Under the pieces are notes generated by a model, which did not search any database, was not told where the DNA came from, and worked only from the letters and a program-made list of their open reading frames with translations. The translations under genes and the position numbers were made by a program. From Mortierella alpina (Eukaryota > Mortierellomycota > Mortierellomycetes > Mortierellales > Mortierellaceae), in NCBI GenBank assembly GCA_029449245.1, contig JANATF010000003.1, forward strand, positions 2,418,001 through 2,482,000: a DNA stretch of 64,000 nt. The letters run 5' to 3'. Of this stretch, positions 1-10,138 are shown one piece after another; position 1 is the first letter of the stretch, and the number at the start of each line of letters is the position of its first letter.

Positions 1-1604
1 TTATGGTGCCCATCGAAAAGGCCATTCTGGAGGACCTCAAGTCCACAGTCCAAGCGTGGCACAGGAGGCGCCTGTCGTTCGCTGGGCGGGTCACGGCCGC
101 CAACACATATCTGTTATCCAAACTCTGGCACGTTGCCCCCTTTTATACGTTCAGCAAAAAGTTTTTCAAGGCAGTTGACACCATCACAAAGGCCCTCCTC
201 TGGCACGACAAACCAGCTAGGGTCTCGTTGTCATGGTACCGCCTGCCTCGGAAAGACGGGGGCTGGGGCCTCATCAACCCTGAGACTCAATGCCAGGCCC
301 TGAAGGCGAAATGGTTAGCGCGATGGAGAACTCAACGCACCCGCTGGAGACGGCTCTTTACGTTGTCGGCCCAAGGATGCTATGGCCTCAATGACGTTGA
401 TGCTACTGAATCCTTTCTTGCGACTCCCACTATACAGCAGGCCATCGTGGGTGGCCCCATGCACTCCTCGACTACAGCACAGGCCACCACAGCCTTCGCC
501 AAACTGGACGTCAAGGACATATCTCCCATGGAAGCGGTCTCACTTGCTCAAAAAAAGAACGCGGACTCGAAGATTGGCGGCCACACTAAATACGGCGACA
601 AATACCTTATATCTGAGTTCACGGTCAGGACGGCTCGGCAGTACCTGGATGAGAAGGCGCTTGAGGCTCACAAGGCGAGACCTCGACCCTCAAAGCTCTC
701 CCTCCAGGCGCCCATCTTTGCCAACCTACCCCTCCGTGATATCACGCCAGACACAGCAGCCAGGGTCGAACTGGACTTGAGGACAGCGCGCGCGATGGCG
801 GCTACAAATGACCCCACCATTGACCCAGTCCCAACACCCAAGGACATCGCTGAAGCACAGAAGGCAGCCGAGATCTCACTACCCGATGCCCAGTGGACAG
901 TCTTTTTCTCTCGCCTCCACTGCCGTCAACGTCGCACCAATGAGAAGGACTTTCTGTACCTCATTGCTCACCGCAAGATATACACCCACGGTATCAAGAG
1001 CAACTTTGGATACGAAGACTCACCCTCACCTGGTTGTAGGAGATGCAAGATAGCCGATCCCGACCTCGACCCACCCTTTGAGACCCGTCGCCACGCCTTT
1101 CACTCGTGCCCGTCGGTCCTGGTACTCTGGACACAGGCCCTACGATGGCTGCAGCAGTTGCTGCCACAGCAGCAGCTAAGTGACGACGGTCTTCAGTTGA
1201 TCCTCTGTTGGCCAGCAACCACTGCACTGCCCACTATCGTAATCCATCTCCACTCGGTCGTAACGCATGCCATCTACCGTACTTACTGCAAGTTAGGGGA
1301 CGGTGAGCCTCTGAGGCCCAACCAACTATCATGGATGGCCCTCGCCGCTTTCCAGTCCCGCGGTCGGCTTGAACTCGTCCGAGCACTACACAAGGATCAG
1401 CGTGAACGGGAGCGAGTGCCCAGAACTGGCGCCCGACAACCACGAGAACCTCCGGACCCAGATCACCACTACAAAGTCTTCAAGGCTGAATGGCACCACC
1501 CGCCCCACATTGTGGTGTCTGACGATACCATCTCCTTTGGGGACATGTGGGTGCTGCAGGACCAGGAAGCCCTCTCGGTAGACGACCCTGTCGACCTCGA
1601 GTAA
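1..1604 (+). CDS. LINE ORF2 polyprotein, copy A, C-terminal fragment
   Basis: The fragment corresponds to residues 801-1333 of the full ORF2 in copies B and C; the 5' part lies outside the window. It starts just after the RT catalytic core. It contains the region typical of L1/Tx1-type elements (a W-rich stretch with the GGWGL motif) and the C-terminal CCHC zinc motif CRRC followed by H-x4-C. Against copy B it has three amino-acid replacements that I can see (Y/F, Q/K, A/D) and about five silent changes. The frame is fully open, so this copy was probably intact before the window boundary. Confidence 0.9.
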   Translation, partial: MVPIEKAILEDLKSTVQAWHRRRLSFAGRVTAANTYLLSKLWHVAPFYTFSKKFFKAVDTITKALLWHDKPARVSLSWYRLPRKDGGWGLINPETQCQALKAKWLARWRTQRTRWRRLFTLSAQGCYGLNDVDATESFLATPTIQQAIVGGPMHSSTTAQATTAFAKLDVKDISPMEAVSLAQKKNADSKIGGHTKYGDKYLISEFTVRTARQYLDEKALEAHKARPRPSKLSLQAPIFANLPLRDITPDTAARVELDLRTARAMAATNDPTIDPVPTPKDIAEAQKAAEISLPDAQWTVFFSRLHCRQRRTNEKDFLYLIAHRKIYTHGIKSNFGYEDSPSPGCRRCKIADPDLDPPFETRRHAFHSCPSVLVLWTQALRWLQQLLPQQQLSDDGLQLILCWPATTALPTIVIHLHSVVTHAIYRTYCKLGDGEPLRPNQLSWMALAAFQSRGRLELVRALHKDQRERERVPRTGARQPREPPDPDHHYKVFKAEWHHPPHIVVSDDTISFGDMWVLQDQEALSVDDPVDLE

Positions 1605-1678
1605 CTGCTTGGTTTCTGTCGCTATTCACCCTTGTTCTTTGGATTCTTCCTACTCTTTATTTTTATCTTTTATTTTTT

Positions 1679-2323
1679 CTACTTCTTGTTATACGCCTCG
1701 AGCCTGGACCAGTACGCCCGGGCCAGAGCGCCCTGCTCTCTGACTCGCTCTTCCAACCGCCGAACCGCTTCTGCGTGTTCCTGCACCATGGCGGCGTACT
1801 GCTCTTGCTGAGGACACAACTGCAGCACTAGTTGCTGCAGACGCTCTTGGAGGCCCACCTTGTCACTCTGAAGCACGTCCCACATCCGCTGGAGACCGGC
1901 CCTGTCCTCAACGCTCACCTCGTGGTGCAAGATCCGCTCCTCGAGCAGCGCGAGTCGCTCGATCGTGGTGTGCAAGTTCCCTTGGAGCTTCCAAAACCAC
2001 AAGACACCGACGTCCTGCCCCCTAGGCTCTGCTTCAGGATCAGGGGCCTCATAAGTGGGAGGCCCTGTGATCTCTCCACCGGCGCCACCTGGACTAGCGG
2101 GAGAGGACAAGGGCGACAACTCTGGCGACGGACTGGCAACGGCCTGACTGAGCTCGAACCCACCTTCGTCCGAGTCCTGAACGAACGTGGTATCGCGCTC
2201 TCCAGCTGGACTACCGGCAGGACTCAGCGGCTCCAACAGTGGTGACTGCTGGCGCGAGTCAGGACCGCTGGACCTCCTGCGGAGGGGCCTCAAACTGGGT
2301 GAAAGAATGGTTCTGGAGGTCAT
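1679..2323 (-). CDS. antisense ORF of the LINE (copy A), coiled-coil protein
   Basis: A 214-codon ORF lies opposite to ORF1/ORF2 in the 3' region of the element. The start chosen is the Met of MTSRTIL. It has an A at -3 and is the first Met shared in frame with the other copies downstream of indels that scramble the upstream reading. The N-terminal half is Ser/Pro-rich with a PPTY motif. The C-terminal half (about residues 110-214) is rich in heptad-like Leu/Glu/Arg/Gln and probably forms a coiled coil. It differs from copy B at four residues. I recognise no family, and expression is not shown by the sequence. Confidence 0.5.
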   Translation of the reverse strand: MTSRTILSPSLRPLRRRSSGPDSRQQSPLLEPLSPAGSPAGERDTTFVQDSDEGGFELSQAVASPSPELSPLSSPASPGGAGGEITGPPTYEAPDPEAEPRGQDVGVLWFWKLQGNLHTTIERLALLEERILHHEVSVEDRAGLQRMWDVLQSDKVGLQERLQQLVLQLCPQQEQYAAMVQEHAEAVRRLEERVREQGALARAYWSRLEAYNKK

Positions 2324-3308
2324 GGTGTTTTTCGTGATGGAGTGGTTGGGGACAATGGTGATGGTGAATTGAGGAAAAGGAATGGCGAAAAGGAATGGCG
2401 GACGCAATGGAGTGAATTTATGCTCTCCATTTCGAATGTCGTGGAAGGAGTCAGCGTGGAGAGGAAATGGCGTGATGGTGGAGAGGCAAGGTGGACCAAT
2501 GGGAGATCTTGTCGTCGCCATCCTCTTTCTTTTTTTCCTCTCTCTTTGGGCATGCACTCTGACGTACAGTCCTCCATTCACTTTCTCTTATTTTTCCTTT
2601 CTTTTTTTTTCTCCTCTCCCTCCTTGTCCCATCTACCGCTGCATCTTCTCTCCCCCTCACCGTCAGCGCCCTCCCACCATCAGCTCTTCTACCCAACCCC
2701 CCTATACACCCACACACACCCACACACACTCACACAACAACAACCAACTACCATTAGCGCGAGCCCATAGGACCCGCCACAGACGACCCACAGACCCGCC
2801 GGCCATGGACCTCTGACTCAAGTGCCTCAAGACCGAGCGGCCTCACCCTCCCCACACTTATGCATCCGGACCTGGCACCTCCGATGGCGATGTGTGGGTG
2901 CCCACAGACCATGAGGGTCCCGGCCGACACCTCTGTCGCCGAAGAGCAGCTGCCTGCCCCCAGCTGCTTACCAGGATCACTCCCTTGACTCCTGTAGAGC
3001 AGCCCTGCCCCCCTGAGGGCTGCTGACCCAGACCTTTTTGCCATTTTTTTTACTACCCTCCCACACACGGGAGGGCCCCGAGTGTGCTCCCTGACACTCC
3101 ACCCGCAATCTGTGCTCCCTGAGATTGCTTGTACTATACAAACACATACCCGCTCTATTTTTCCGTCTGGTCCTACCCTGCCTCACCGCAGCGGCTCGGG
3201 GGCCAGCTGTTCTTCCTGGTTTTTGGTCTGGGTCATTTTGACTTGCGGCTTCTTGAGGTTTCCACCTTTCACCCTACATAGCATATGAACTTTTTTTCAC
3301 TGCCAGGA

Positions 3309-3371
3309 GGGACACCCCCACCCGTGGGAAAGTCCCGACCTAAAATAAAGCACCTCATCATATGGTGAGGT
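3309..3371 (+). promoter_or_regulatory. LINE 3'-end stem-loops and poly(A) signal, copy A
   Basis: This short 3' terminus carries three signals in order. The first is a GGGAC/GTCCC stem (3309-3313 with 3332-3336) enclosing a second small CCCA/TGGG stem. The second is an AATAAA at 3344-3349. The third is a near-palindrome at 3352-3371 that in RNA would form an 8-bp stem (one U-G pair) with an AUAU loop. Its last three bases are the first three bases of the tRNA-Arg sequence. 3'-end RNA structures are recognised by the RT of several LINE types, so these are candidates for the template recognition site. Confidence 0.5.
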
Positions 3372-3392
3372 CTGCTGGCCCAATGGAAAGGC
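3369..3392 (+). repeat. tRNA-Arg 5' fragment at the A/B junction (target-site duplication)
   Basis: These 24 nt are identical to nt 1-24 of the complete tRNA-Arg(ACG) gene at 19009. They cover the 5' acceptor strand and the D arm, including the box A-like TGGCCCAATGG. After them the sequence switches abruptly into the 5' end of copy B at 3393. The fragment is best read as a target-site duplication of at least 24 bp. Its true left limit cannot be set, because the flank of the first copy is outside the window. Confidence 0.85.
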
Positions 3393-3538
3393 ACCTTTCC
3401 CTCTTACCTCCTTCGTACCCCTACCCTGGAGGCCCCCTTGTTTTGAATAAACCATAAACACAGCCCCACAGCAAAACATCGGCCACGCGAGCGACGGGTA
3501 TCAGCGCACTCCCCTTACCCTCCCCCACCTTTTCCATT

Positions 3539-5290
3539 ATGGAAGAGACAGTCAATACCTCCCCCCTGCCCACCTCTGCTGCGCCCAAAGCGCGAAATGA
3601 GGTGGATTCCCCTGAATCTCACCAACCATCGCAAAAAGACAAACAACAATCCGATCCTACCCCCGCCTTAAACAGTCCCAAATCGTTTGCTGATGCTGCA
3701 CGTCCCATCCTGTCCAAGGAGAAGGTGCGAGCAGCATGGGGCCAGCTCCGAGCTGGGAGAGAGCGTCGAGAGGAGGTCGTGCAGGACCGACCCATCTCTG
3801 TCGCCTTTTCTCGCCACCAACTGGATGGCCTTTTTGCAGTACCCTACGACAAGGATCGCCACATGGTGACGGATGTAGTCAGTGCCATTCTCACCGCCTT
3901 CGCCTATGTCCCCGCCATCGACTCAGACATCCCTGGAGTGTGTTACTTTGTGCTCCCCAAAACCGACACCTCCCTCACCCCCGATACAGTCATTCAGAGC
4001 AAAGGAGGACCATTGGAGATCGTCCCGGCGGTCTGGTCCCTCGGCTCAAGGATCCGCATCCGTGTAGACCAGATGGATCTGGGCGTCATGGATCGCAGAA
4101 AAGAGGTTTTGGACTCTATCTTTGGGGACTACGGCAAAATCGTTCACATTAACAATCACTACTACAAGGGCACCAGGACCCTTATGACCTCCTTTGACTT
4201 TGTTCTTGAGATCCCTCAGGGGGCTCCTGGCGATCTCATGATCCCGAGAGTCATCCCTGTCAGAGGGAGCAATGTTCTATTCATTTGGAACTCACCCCCC
4301 TTTTGCTTCCGCTGCGGCCTAGAGGGCCACACGAAAGCTCTGTGCCCATGCCCCTCAGACTTTCAGCTGTTCCATGCCCCCTTGGTTGACCATCCCATCA
4401 TGGCGCGAGCCTTCCCAGACATTAAGGCACCTCCTCGTGAGACCCCCAAAACGACGGCGGCACCAGCCTCTGTGGCTGCCAAGAACAAGCCCTCTGGGGA
4501 CACCTGGACTGTGGTTGGTCCCAGTCAGCAAAGCGGTAAGAAGAGGGGACGCCGGGCGCTTGCGCCAATCTCTTCCTTGGATGGAGTCACAACGTCGGCA
4601 TCAGACAGTGACACGCCCAGACCATCCAGGAAGCAGTCGGCCCCTCGCAATCAGTCCAAGGAAAGTGCCACTGCCATTTTACCTTCTCTATCAGACCCCG
4701 TCTCTGCCTCTGCCCTCGTGAAGACTGCACCCACAGTTGAGACTGAAGCACATGCCTCTGCCCCCTCAACTTGTGTAGAGCCCCAGCCTGAGGTGCCGGC
4801 TCCTGAGCCCACCTCCGGGACCTCGGTCTCGCCCTCGGTGGCAGACCAGGTGCCCACGCCCCTGGCCTCAGATGATGCCTCTGAGACAGCGGAGCAAGAT
4901 GTTGCCATGCCCACTGCGGCCCCAGACACCCCAGAAACACCCCTCCACCATCCTGTAGAGCCCTGCCCTGCACACACAGTGCCAGACACCCCTATCCCAG
5001 TGATCATCATTAGCGAGGAACCAGGATCCACGGACGACGTCAATATGACCACCAAACAGGACGGCATGCGAGCCAAACTCGCTGACAAGAAGGCCTCTCG
5101 GGAGTCCAAAATCATGGCCAGGAAGGGCCTCGACGGCATATTTGACCCGGCCTCCGTCCTGGTTGGTAAGAAGAGTAAGGCCAAGGAGAAGTCCTCGGCC
5201 AAGGCCTCTACCAGAGCTTCTGGGCCCACGGTGGATAGCATGGGCATCCCCGTTGTGGTGGCCGCTGACCACGCCACGCCTTCAGGGTAA
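3539..5290 (+). CDS. LINE ORF1, CCHC gag-like RNA-binding protein (copy B)
   Basis: A 583-residue protein with one retroviral-type zinc knuckle, C256-x2-C259-x4-H264-x4-C269, the hallmark of ORF1 in Tx1/L1-like and plant LINE elements. The region before the knuckle (about residues 85-250) is compact and probably the nucleic-acid-binding core. The tail (about 290-583) is Pro/Ser/Ala/Thr-rich with basic patches near the end. ORF1 proteins bind their own mRNA and form the retrotransposition RNP. The ATG at 3539 is the first in the transcript after the 5' UTR and opens the long frame. The copy at 11359 encodes the same protein. Confidence 0.88.
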   Translation: MEETVNTSPLPTSAAPKARNEVDSPESHQPSQKDKQQSDPTPALNSPKSFADAARPILSKEKVRAAWGQLRAGRERREEVVQDRPISVAFSRHQLDGLFAVPYDKDRHMVTDVVSAILTAFAYVPAIDSDIPGVCYFVLPKTDTSLTPDTVIQSKGGPLEIVPAVWSLGSRIRIRVDQMDLGVMDRRKEVLDSIFGDYGKIVHINNHYYKGTRTLMTSFDFVLEIPQGAPGDLMIPRVIPVRGSNVLFIWNSPPFCFRCGLEGHTKALCPCPSDFQLFHAPLVDHPIMARAFPDIKAPPRETPKTTAAPASVAAKNKPSGDTWTVVGPSQQSGKKRGRRALAPISSLDGVTTSASDSDTPRPSRKQSAPRNQSKESATAILPSLSDPVSASALVKTAPTVETEAHASAPSTCVEPQPEVPAPEPTSGTSVSPSVADQVPTPLASDDASETAEQDVAMPTAAPDTPETPLHHPVEPCPAHTVPDTPIPVIIISEEPGSTDDVNMTTKQDGMRAKLADKKASRESKIMARKGLDGIFDPASVLVGKKSKAKEKSSAKASTRASGPTVDSMGIPVVVAADHATPSG

Positions 5291-5417
5291 ATCCCAGGGG
5301 GGGCTGGCCGAGACATCCCTCAGTGTATAATACCCAGACATTGTACACTCACATCTCTCTTGAGCGCCTCGCCCCCCCTCCCCTTCTTTCTTCTTCCCCT
5401 CTCTACCTTGTTCCCCA

Positions 5418-8400
5418 ATGATTGAGTACAACAACTTGAGAGTATGCACATTGAACGTCCGATCGATCGTGCGTGAGGCTATGAGGAGATCCTTCTTCTC
5501 TTGGCTAAGGACCCAAAAACAATACGACATTATCGCCCTACAGGAGACTGTGATGAACCCAGGACCCAACGACAACGAGGCGGCTCGACAGGCAAAGTGG
5601 GCAAGGGAATGGAAGGGACCTATCGTCTTCTCCAAACACTGTGCCACCCTCTGCAACAACAGCCGTCTCTCTCTACACAACCCCCAACAATACCTCGAAG
5701 GAAGGCTACTAACGGTCGAGGTGGTTTGCGACAACAAGCTTGACGAGAAGCTCTGCATTGCCAACGTGTATGCACCATCCAACAACGGTTGTAGTCAAGA
5801 CAACTTCACGCCCGAGACCTTCCTCCAACAACTACCATACACCGCCCTCAACAACTACGACCATAAGCTCATTCTGGGCGACTTCAACGTGGTCGCTAAC
5901 CCTCGCCTTGATCAAAACCCACCAGGCAGGCTCCGCACTGTCGCACGCTGGACCCTATTCAGCGAGGCATTTTCCCGCCTTGACGTCGTGGACATCGCTC
6001 CGGAGGCACCTGTGGACGAGAATGGCAAGGTGACTGATAACCACTTCACTCATGAGTACAGACGAAACAACAGCCTTCGTATGTCGCGCATCGATTATAT
6101 CACTGTTTCCTCCCCTCTCCGGGATAGGGTAGCTTACTACCAGGTCTCCTCGGCTCCGTTTGTCAACTCGGACCACAGACTGGTCTCCGCGGTGATTAAC
6201 TCGACTACACGACCCCGCAAACCCAAGGCCGCTCCGTCTCTTGACATTCGGATCCTCTCTGACCAGAGCTTCCGCGCTCAGATCCGCCAAACCTTGGAAA
6301 AATGCCAGCAAACTAGGACCACTCGCCCTGAATTATACCCCTCACCGGGCCACTTTTGGGACGAGTGCAAAGATAAGTTCCTACTGCTGGGTCAACAGTT
6401 TCGCAACAAACAACGCTCTGCTGCCACGAGAAAGCGTGTCCTCCTCCAGAAGACTCTGAAGGAGGCGGACATACTCCTCAACCAAAACCCGAACTCGTCT
6501 GAAGCCCTTTGTCATCGTCTGGATGCTCTTGCTGAACTAGAACGCCTGGAGGCTGACGCGATGCAACACACGGCTACTTTGGCCAAGGTCCGTTGGCTGG
6601 AGGAAGGCGAGAAGGCCTCACCCTTCTTTACCGACAACCTCAAGCGAGAGCGCCAGAGGAAGGACATCAAAGCACTAAAGTCTAGTTCAGGAGTCAGCAC
6701 CCAAGTCCCGGAGGAGATGGACTCGATTGCTCGCCAGTTTTACACCCAACTATACGCGTCTCAACCAACGGATACCACCGCACAAGACACGCTCCTGGAG
6801 TGCGTGGAGAGGAAGATCCTACCGGACTGCAGTGCCATCCTGGATGAAGATCTGACATTGCAGGAGATTAAAAAATCAATCGACTCTATGGACCTTCGCT
6901 CTTCACCAGGATCGGACGGCCTCCCCTATGAATTTTACAAAACTTTCAAACATGACGTTGCCCCTATCCTTCTGGAGATGTTCAACTCGATCACGGACAC
7001 TGACGGCGCACATCCAACCTCGCACGGGATCGCCCTCACAACTCTGATCCACAAAAAAGCCTGCAAGGAGGAGATGAAAAACTACCGACCGATCTCACTC
7101 ACACAGACTGACTACAAGATCTTCACAAAGGCTTTGACGAACAGGATCAACCCAGTCGCCAAAACGGTCATCAAACCGTGGCAGACAGGCTTCATCCCAG
7201 GTAGACAGGGCCATGATAATGTTATGCTTATCGAGCTTCTGTCACAGTACGTCAACGACGGATCCCACGGTGATTACGCGATCCTCTCACTGGACCAGGA
7301 GAAGGCGTACGATAGAGTGGAGTGGGGGTACCTCTCCAGGGTGTTGGTGACATTTGGATTCGGAGCCAGGATGCGCAATTGGATCCGATGCTGCTACACC
7401 AATCTGACAGCCAGACTCCTCATCAATGGCCGACAATCAGCTCCCTACCCAGTCGAACGAGGTCTCCGGCAAGGAGACCCTCTTGCACCAATCTTATTCA
7501 ATTTTGTCCTGGAGCCCTTCCTCCTGTACTACCACAGGCACGCGAGTGGCATTAGAGTCGAGGACATGGGCTTCAAAGTCGCAGCCTTTGCCGATGACAC
7601 CAATTTGTTTATCCAGCCTGGAGACGAGCAGCACGCACTGCGAGCGATCGAACTTCACGAGAAGGCATCCGGCGCCAAGGTCAACCAGGACAAAACGGAG
7701 GTAATACCACTCACTAGGGGGGCGACGACAACCATTGTCTTCCCGTCCTTTACAGTCAAACCATTCGAGGACCCGTTCACCCACCTGGGGGTCATCATAC
7801 AACCCTCAGGGCGTCTTATGGTGCCCATCGAAAAGGCCATTCTGGAGGACCTCAAGTCCACAGTCCAAGCGTGGCACAGGAGGCGCCTGTCGTTCGCTGG
7901 GCGGGTCACGGCCGCCAACACATATCTGTTATCCAAACTCTGGCACGTTGCCCCCTTTTATACGTTCAGCAAAAAGTTTTTCAAGGCAGTTGACACCATC
8001 ACAAAGGCCCTCCTCTGGCACGACAAACCAGCTAGGGTCTCGTTGTCATGGTACCGCCTGCCTCGGAAAGACGGGGGCTGGGGCCTCATCAACCCTGAGA
8101 CTCAATGCCAGGCCCTGAAGGCGAAATGGTTAGCGCGATGGAGAACTCAACGCACCCGCTGGAGACGGCTCTTTACGTTGTCGGCCCAAGGATGCTTTGG
8201 CCTCAATGACGTTGATGCTACTGAATCCTTTCTTGCGACTCCCACTATACAGCAGGCCATCGTGGGTGGCCCCATGCACTCCTCGACTACAGCACAGGCC
8301 ACCACAGCCTTCGCCAAACTGGACGTCAAGGACATATCTCCCATGGAAGCGGTCTCACTTGCTAAAAAAAAGAACGCGGACTCGAAGATTGGCGGCCACA

Positions 8401-9419
8401 CTAAATACGGCGACAAATACCTTATATCTGAGTTCACGGTCAGGACGGCTCGGCAGTACCTGGATGAGAAGGCGCTTGAGGCTCACAAGGCGAGACCTCG
8501 ACCCTCAAAGCTCTCCCTCCAGGCGCCCATCTTTGCCAACCTACCCCTCCGTGATATCACGCCAGACACAGCAGCCAGGGTCGAACTGGACTTGAGGACA
8601 GCGCGCGCGATGGCGGCTACAAATGACCCCACCATTGACCCAGTCCCAACACCCAAGGACATCGCTGAAGCACAGAAGGCAGCCGAGATCTCACTACCCG
8701 ATGCCCAGTGGACAGTCTTTTTCTCTCGCCTCCACTGCCGTCAACGTCGCACCAATGAGAAGGACTTTCTGTACCTCATTGCTCACCGCAAGATATACAC
8801 CCACGGTATCAAGAGCAACTTTGGATACGAAGACTCACCCTCACCTGGTTGTAGGAGATGCAAGATAGACGATCCCGACCTCGACCCACCCTTTGAGACC
8901 CGTCGCCACGCCTTTCACTCGTGCCCGTCGGTCCTGGTACTCTGGACACAGGCCCTACGATGGCTGCAGCAGTTGCTGCCACAGCAGCAGCTAAGTGACG
9001 ATGGTCTTCAATTGATTCTCTGTTGGCCAGCAACCACTGCCCTGCCCACTATCGTCATCCATCTCCACTCGGTCGTAACGCATGCCATCTACCGTACTTA
9101 CTGCAAGTTAGGGGACGGTGAGCCTCTGAGGCCCAACCAACTATCATGGATGGCCCTCGCCGCTTTCCAGTCCCGCGGTCGGCTTGAACTCGTCCGAGCA
9201 CTACACAAGGATCAGCGTGAACGGGAGCGAGTGCCCAGAACTGGCGCCCGACAACCACGAGAACCTCCGGACCCAGATCACCACTACAAAGTCTTCAAGG
9301 CTGAATGGCACCACCCGCCCCACATTGTGGTGTCTGACGATACCATCTCCTTTGGGGACATGTGGGTGCTGCAGGACCAGGAAGCCCTCTCGGTAGACGA
9401 CCCTGTCGACCTCGAGTAA
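5418..9419 (+). CDS. LINE ORF2: APE endonuclease / reverse transcriptase (copy B)
   Basis: A 1333-residue protein carries the catalytic machinery for target-primed reverse transcription. The N-terminal apurinic-like endonuclease (about 1-260) shows N13, E43 in LQET, GDFN with D155 and N157, and the terminal SDH (D252, H253). The reverse transcriptase (about 470-780) has YRPISL, GFIPGRQ, the first catalytic Asp D626 in LDQEKAYD, RQGDPL, and FADD (D726, D727). A C-terminal CCHC (C1145, C1148, H1164, C1169) is like that of L1/Tx1 elements. No RNase H is seen. All catalytic residues are present, so the copy looks competent. Confidence 0.95.
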   Translation: MIEYNNLRVCTLNVRSIVREAMRRSFFSWLRTQKQYDIIALQETVMNPGPNDNEAARQAKWAREWKGPIVFSKHCATLCNNSRLSLHNPQQYLEGRLLTVEVVCDNKLDEKLCIANVYAPSNNGCSQDNFTPETFLQQLPYTALNNYDHKLILGDFNVVANPRLDQNPPGRLRTVARWTLFSEAFSRLDVVDIAPEAPVDENGKVTDNHFTHEYRRNNSLRMSRIDYITVSSPLRDRVAYYQVSSAPFVNSDHRLVSAVINSTTRPRKPKAAPSLDIRILSDQSFRAQIRQTLEKCQQTRTTRPELYPSPGHFWDECKDKFLLLGQQFRNKQRSAATRKRVLLQKTLKEADILLNQNPNSSEALCHRLDALAELERLEADAMQHTATLAKVRWLEEGEKASPFFTDNLKRERQRKDIKALKSSSGVSTQVPEEMDSIARQFYTQLYASQPTDTTAQDTLLECVERKILPDCSAILDEDLTLQEIKKSIDSMDLRSSPGSDGLPYEFYKTFKHDVAPILLEMFNSITDTDGAHPTSHGIALTTLIHKKACKEEMKNYRPISLTQTDYKIFTKALTNRINPVAKTVIKPWQTGFIPGRQGHDNVMLIELLSQYVNDGSHGDYAILSLDQEKAYDRVEWGYLSRVLVTFGFGARMRNWIRCCYTNLTARLLINGRQSAPYPVERGLRQGDPLAPILFNFVLEPFLLYYHRHASGIRVEDMGFKVAAFADDTNLFIQPGDEQHALRAIELHEKASGAKVNQDKTEVIPLTRGATTTIVFPSFTVKPFEDPFTHLGVIIQPSGRLMVPIEKAILEDLKSTVQAWHRRRLSFAGRVTAANTYLLSKLWHVAPFYTFSKKFFKAVDTITKALLWHDKPARVSLSWYRLPRKDGGWGLINPETQCQALKAKWLARWRTQRTRWRRLFTLSAQGCFGLNDVDATESFLATPTIQQAIVGGPMHSSTTAQATTAFAKLDVKDISPMEAVSLAKKKNADSKIGGHTKYGDKYLISEFTVRTARQYLDEKALEAHKARPRPSKLSLQAPIFANLPLRDITPDTAARVELDLRTARAMAATNDPTIDPVPTPKDIAEAQKAAEISLPDAQWTVFFSRLHCRQRRTNEKDFLYLIAHRKIYTHGIKSNFGYEDSPSPGCRRCKIDDPDLDPPFETRRHAFHSCPSVLVLWTQALRWLQQLLPQQQLSDDGLQLILCWPATTALPTIVIHLHSVVTHAIYRTYCKLGDGEPLRPNQLSWMALAAFQSRGRLELVRALHKDQRERERVPRTGARQPREPPDPDHHYKVFKAEWHHPPHIVVSDDTISFGDMWVLQDQEALSVDDPVDLE

Positions 9420-9493
9420 CTGCTTGGTTTCTGTCGCTATTCACCCTTGTTCTTTGGATTCGTCCTACTCTTTATTTTTATTTTTTATTTTTT

Positions 9494-10138
9494 CTACTTC
9501 TTGTTATACACCTCGAGCCTGGACCAGTACGCCCGGGCCAGAGCGCCCTGCTCTCTGACTCGCTCTTCCAACCGCCGAACCGCTTCTGCGTGTTCCTGCA
9601 CCATGGCGGCGTACTGCTCTTGCCGAGGACACAACTGCAGCACTAGTTGCTGCAGACGCTCTTGGAGGCCCACCTTGTCACTCTGAAGCACGTCCCACAT
9701 CCGCTGGAGACCGGCCCTGTCCTCAACGCTCACCTCGTGGTGCAAGATCCGCTCCTCGAGCAGCGCGAGTCGCTCGATCGTGGTGTGCAAGTTCCCTTGG
9801 AGCTTCCAAAACCACAAGACACCGACGTCCTGCCCCCTAGGCTCTGCTTCAGGATCAGGGGCCTCATAAGTGGGAGGCCCTGTGATCCCCCCACCGGCGC
9901 CACCTGGACTAGCGGGAGAGGACAAGGGCGACAACTCTGGCGACGGACTGGCAACGGCCTGACTGAGCTCGAACCCACCTTCGTCCGAGTCCTGAACGAA
10001 CGTGGTATCGCGCTCTCCAGCTGGACTACCGGCAGGACTCAGCGGCTCCAACAGTGGTGACTGCTGGCGCGAGTCAAGACCGCTGGACCTCCTGCGGAGG
10101 GGCCTCAAACTGGGTGAAAGAATGGTTCTGGAGGTCAT
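9494..10138 (-). CDS. antisense ORF of the LINE (copy B), coiled-coil protein
   Basis: A 214-residue ORF runs on the minus strand and ends 75 nt beyond the ORF2 stop. The frame is open further upstream (to about 10549), but copy A has indels there, so the Met at 10138 (A at -3) is the likelier start. Features are a basic N-terminus, a Ser/Pro/Gly linker with PPTY, and a predicted C-terminal coiled coil. It would need its own minus-strand promoter, possibly within the CA/pyrimidine-rich tract at 10400-10600. It may be a third element gene, a captured host gene, or a chance open frame. No family is recognised. Confidence 0.5.
   Translation of the reverse strand: MTSRTILSPSLRPLRRRSSGLDSRQQSPLLEPLSPAGSPAGERDTTFVQDSDEGGFELSQAVASPSPELSPLSSPASPGGAGGGITGPPTYEAPDPEAEPRGQDVGVLWFWKLQGNLHTTIERLALLEERILHHEVSVEDRAGLQRMWDVLQSDKVGLQERLQQLVLQLCPRQEQYAAMVQEHAEAVRRLEERVREQGALARAYWSRLEVYNKK

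Larger units (their letters stand above)
1..3368 (+). mobile_element. tRNA-targeted LINE, copy A (3' part)
   Basis: This is the 3' portion of a non-LTR retrotransposon cut by the window edge. It holds the last 533 codons of ORF2, the long 3' region and the antisense ORF. It matches copies B and C almost base for base. I counted about 8 substitutions in the 1.6 kb of ORF2 shared with copy B and 5 in the antisense ORF, plus a few length changes in homopolymers of the 3' region (unit offset 7815 against 7820). It ends where the first 24 nt of a tRNA-Arg gene begin (3369). It has no LTR, integrase, protease or RNase H, so it is a LINE-type element. Confidence 0.9.

Noticed and set aside
3369-3392. 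The tRNA-like 24 nt as a primer-binding site
   Set aside because: A primer-binding site is complementary to a tRNA 3' end. Here the sequence is the sense 5' half of the tRNA and matches the intact gene at the array end.
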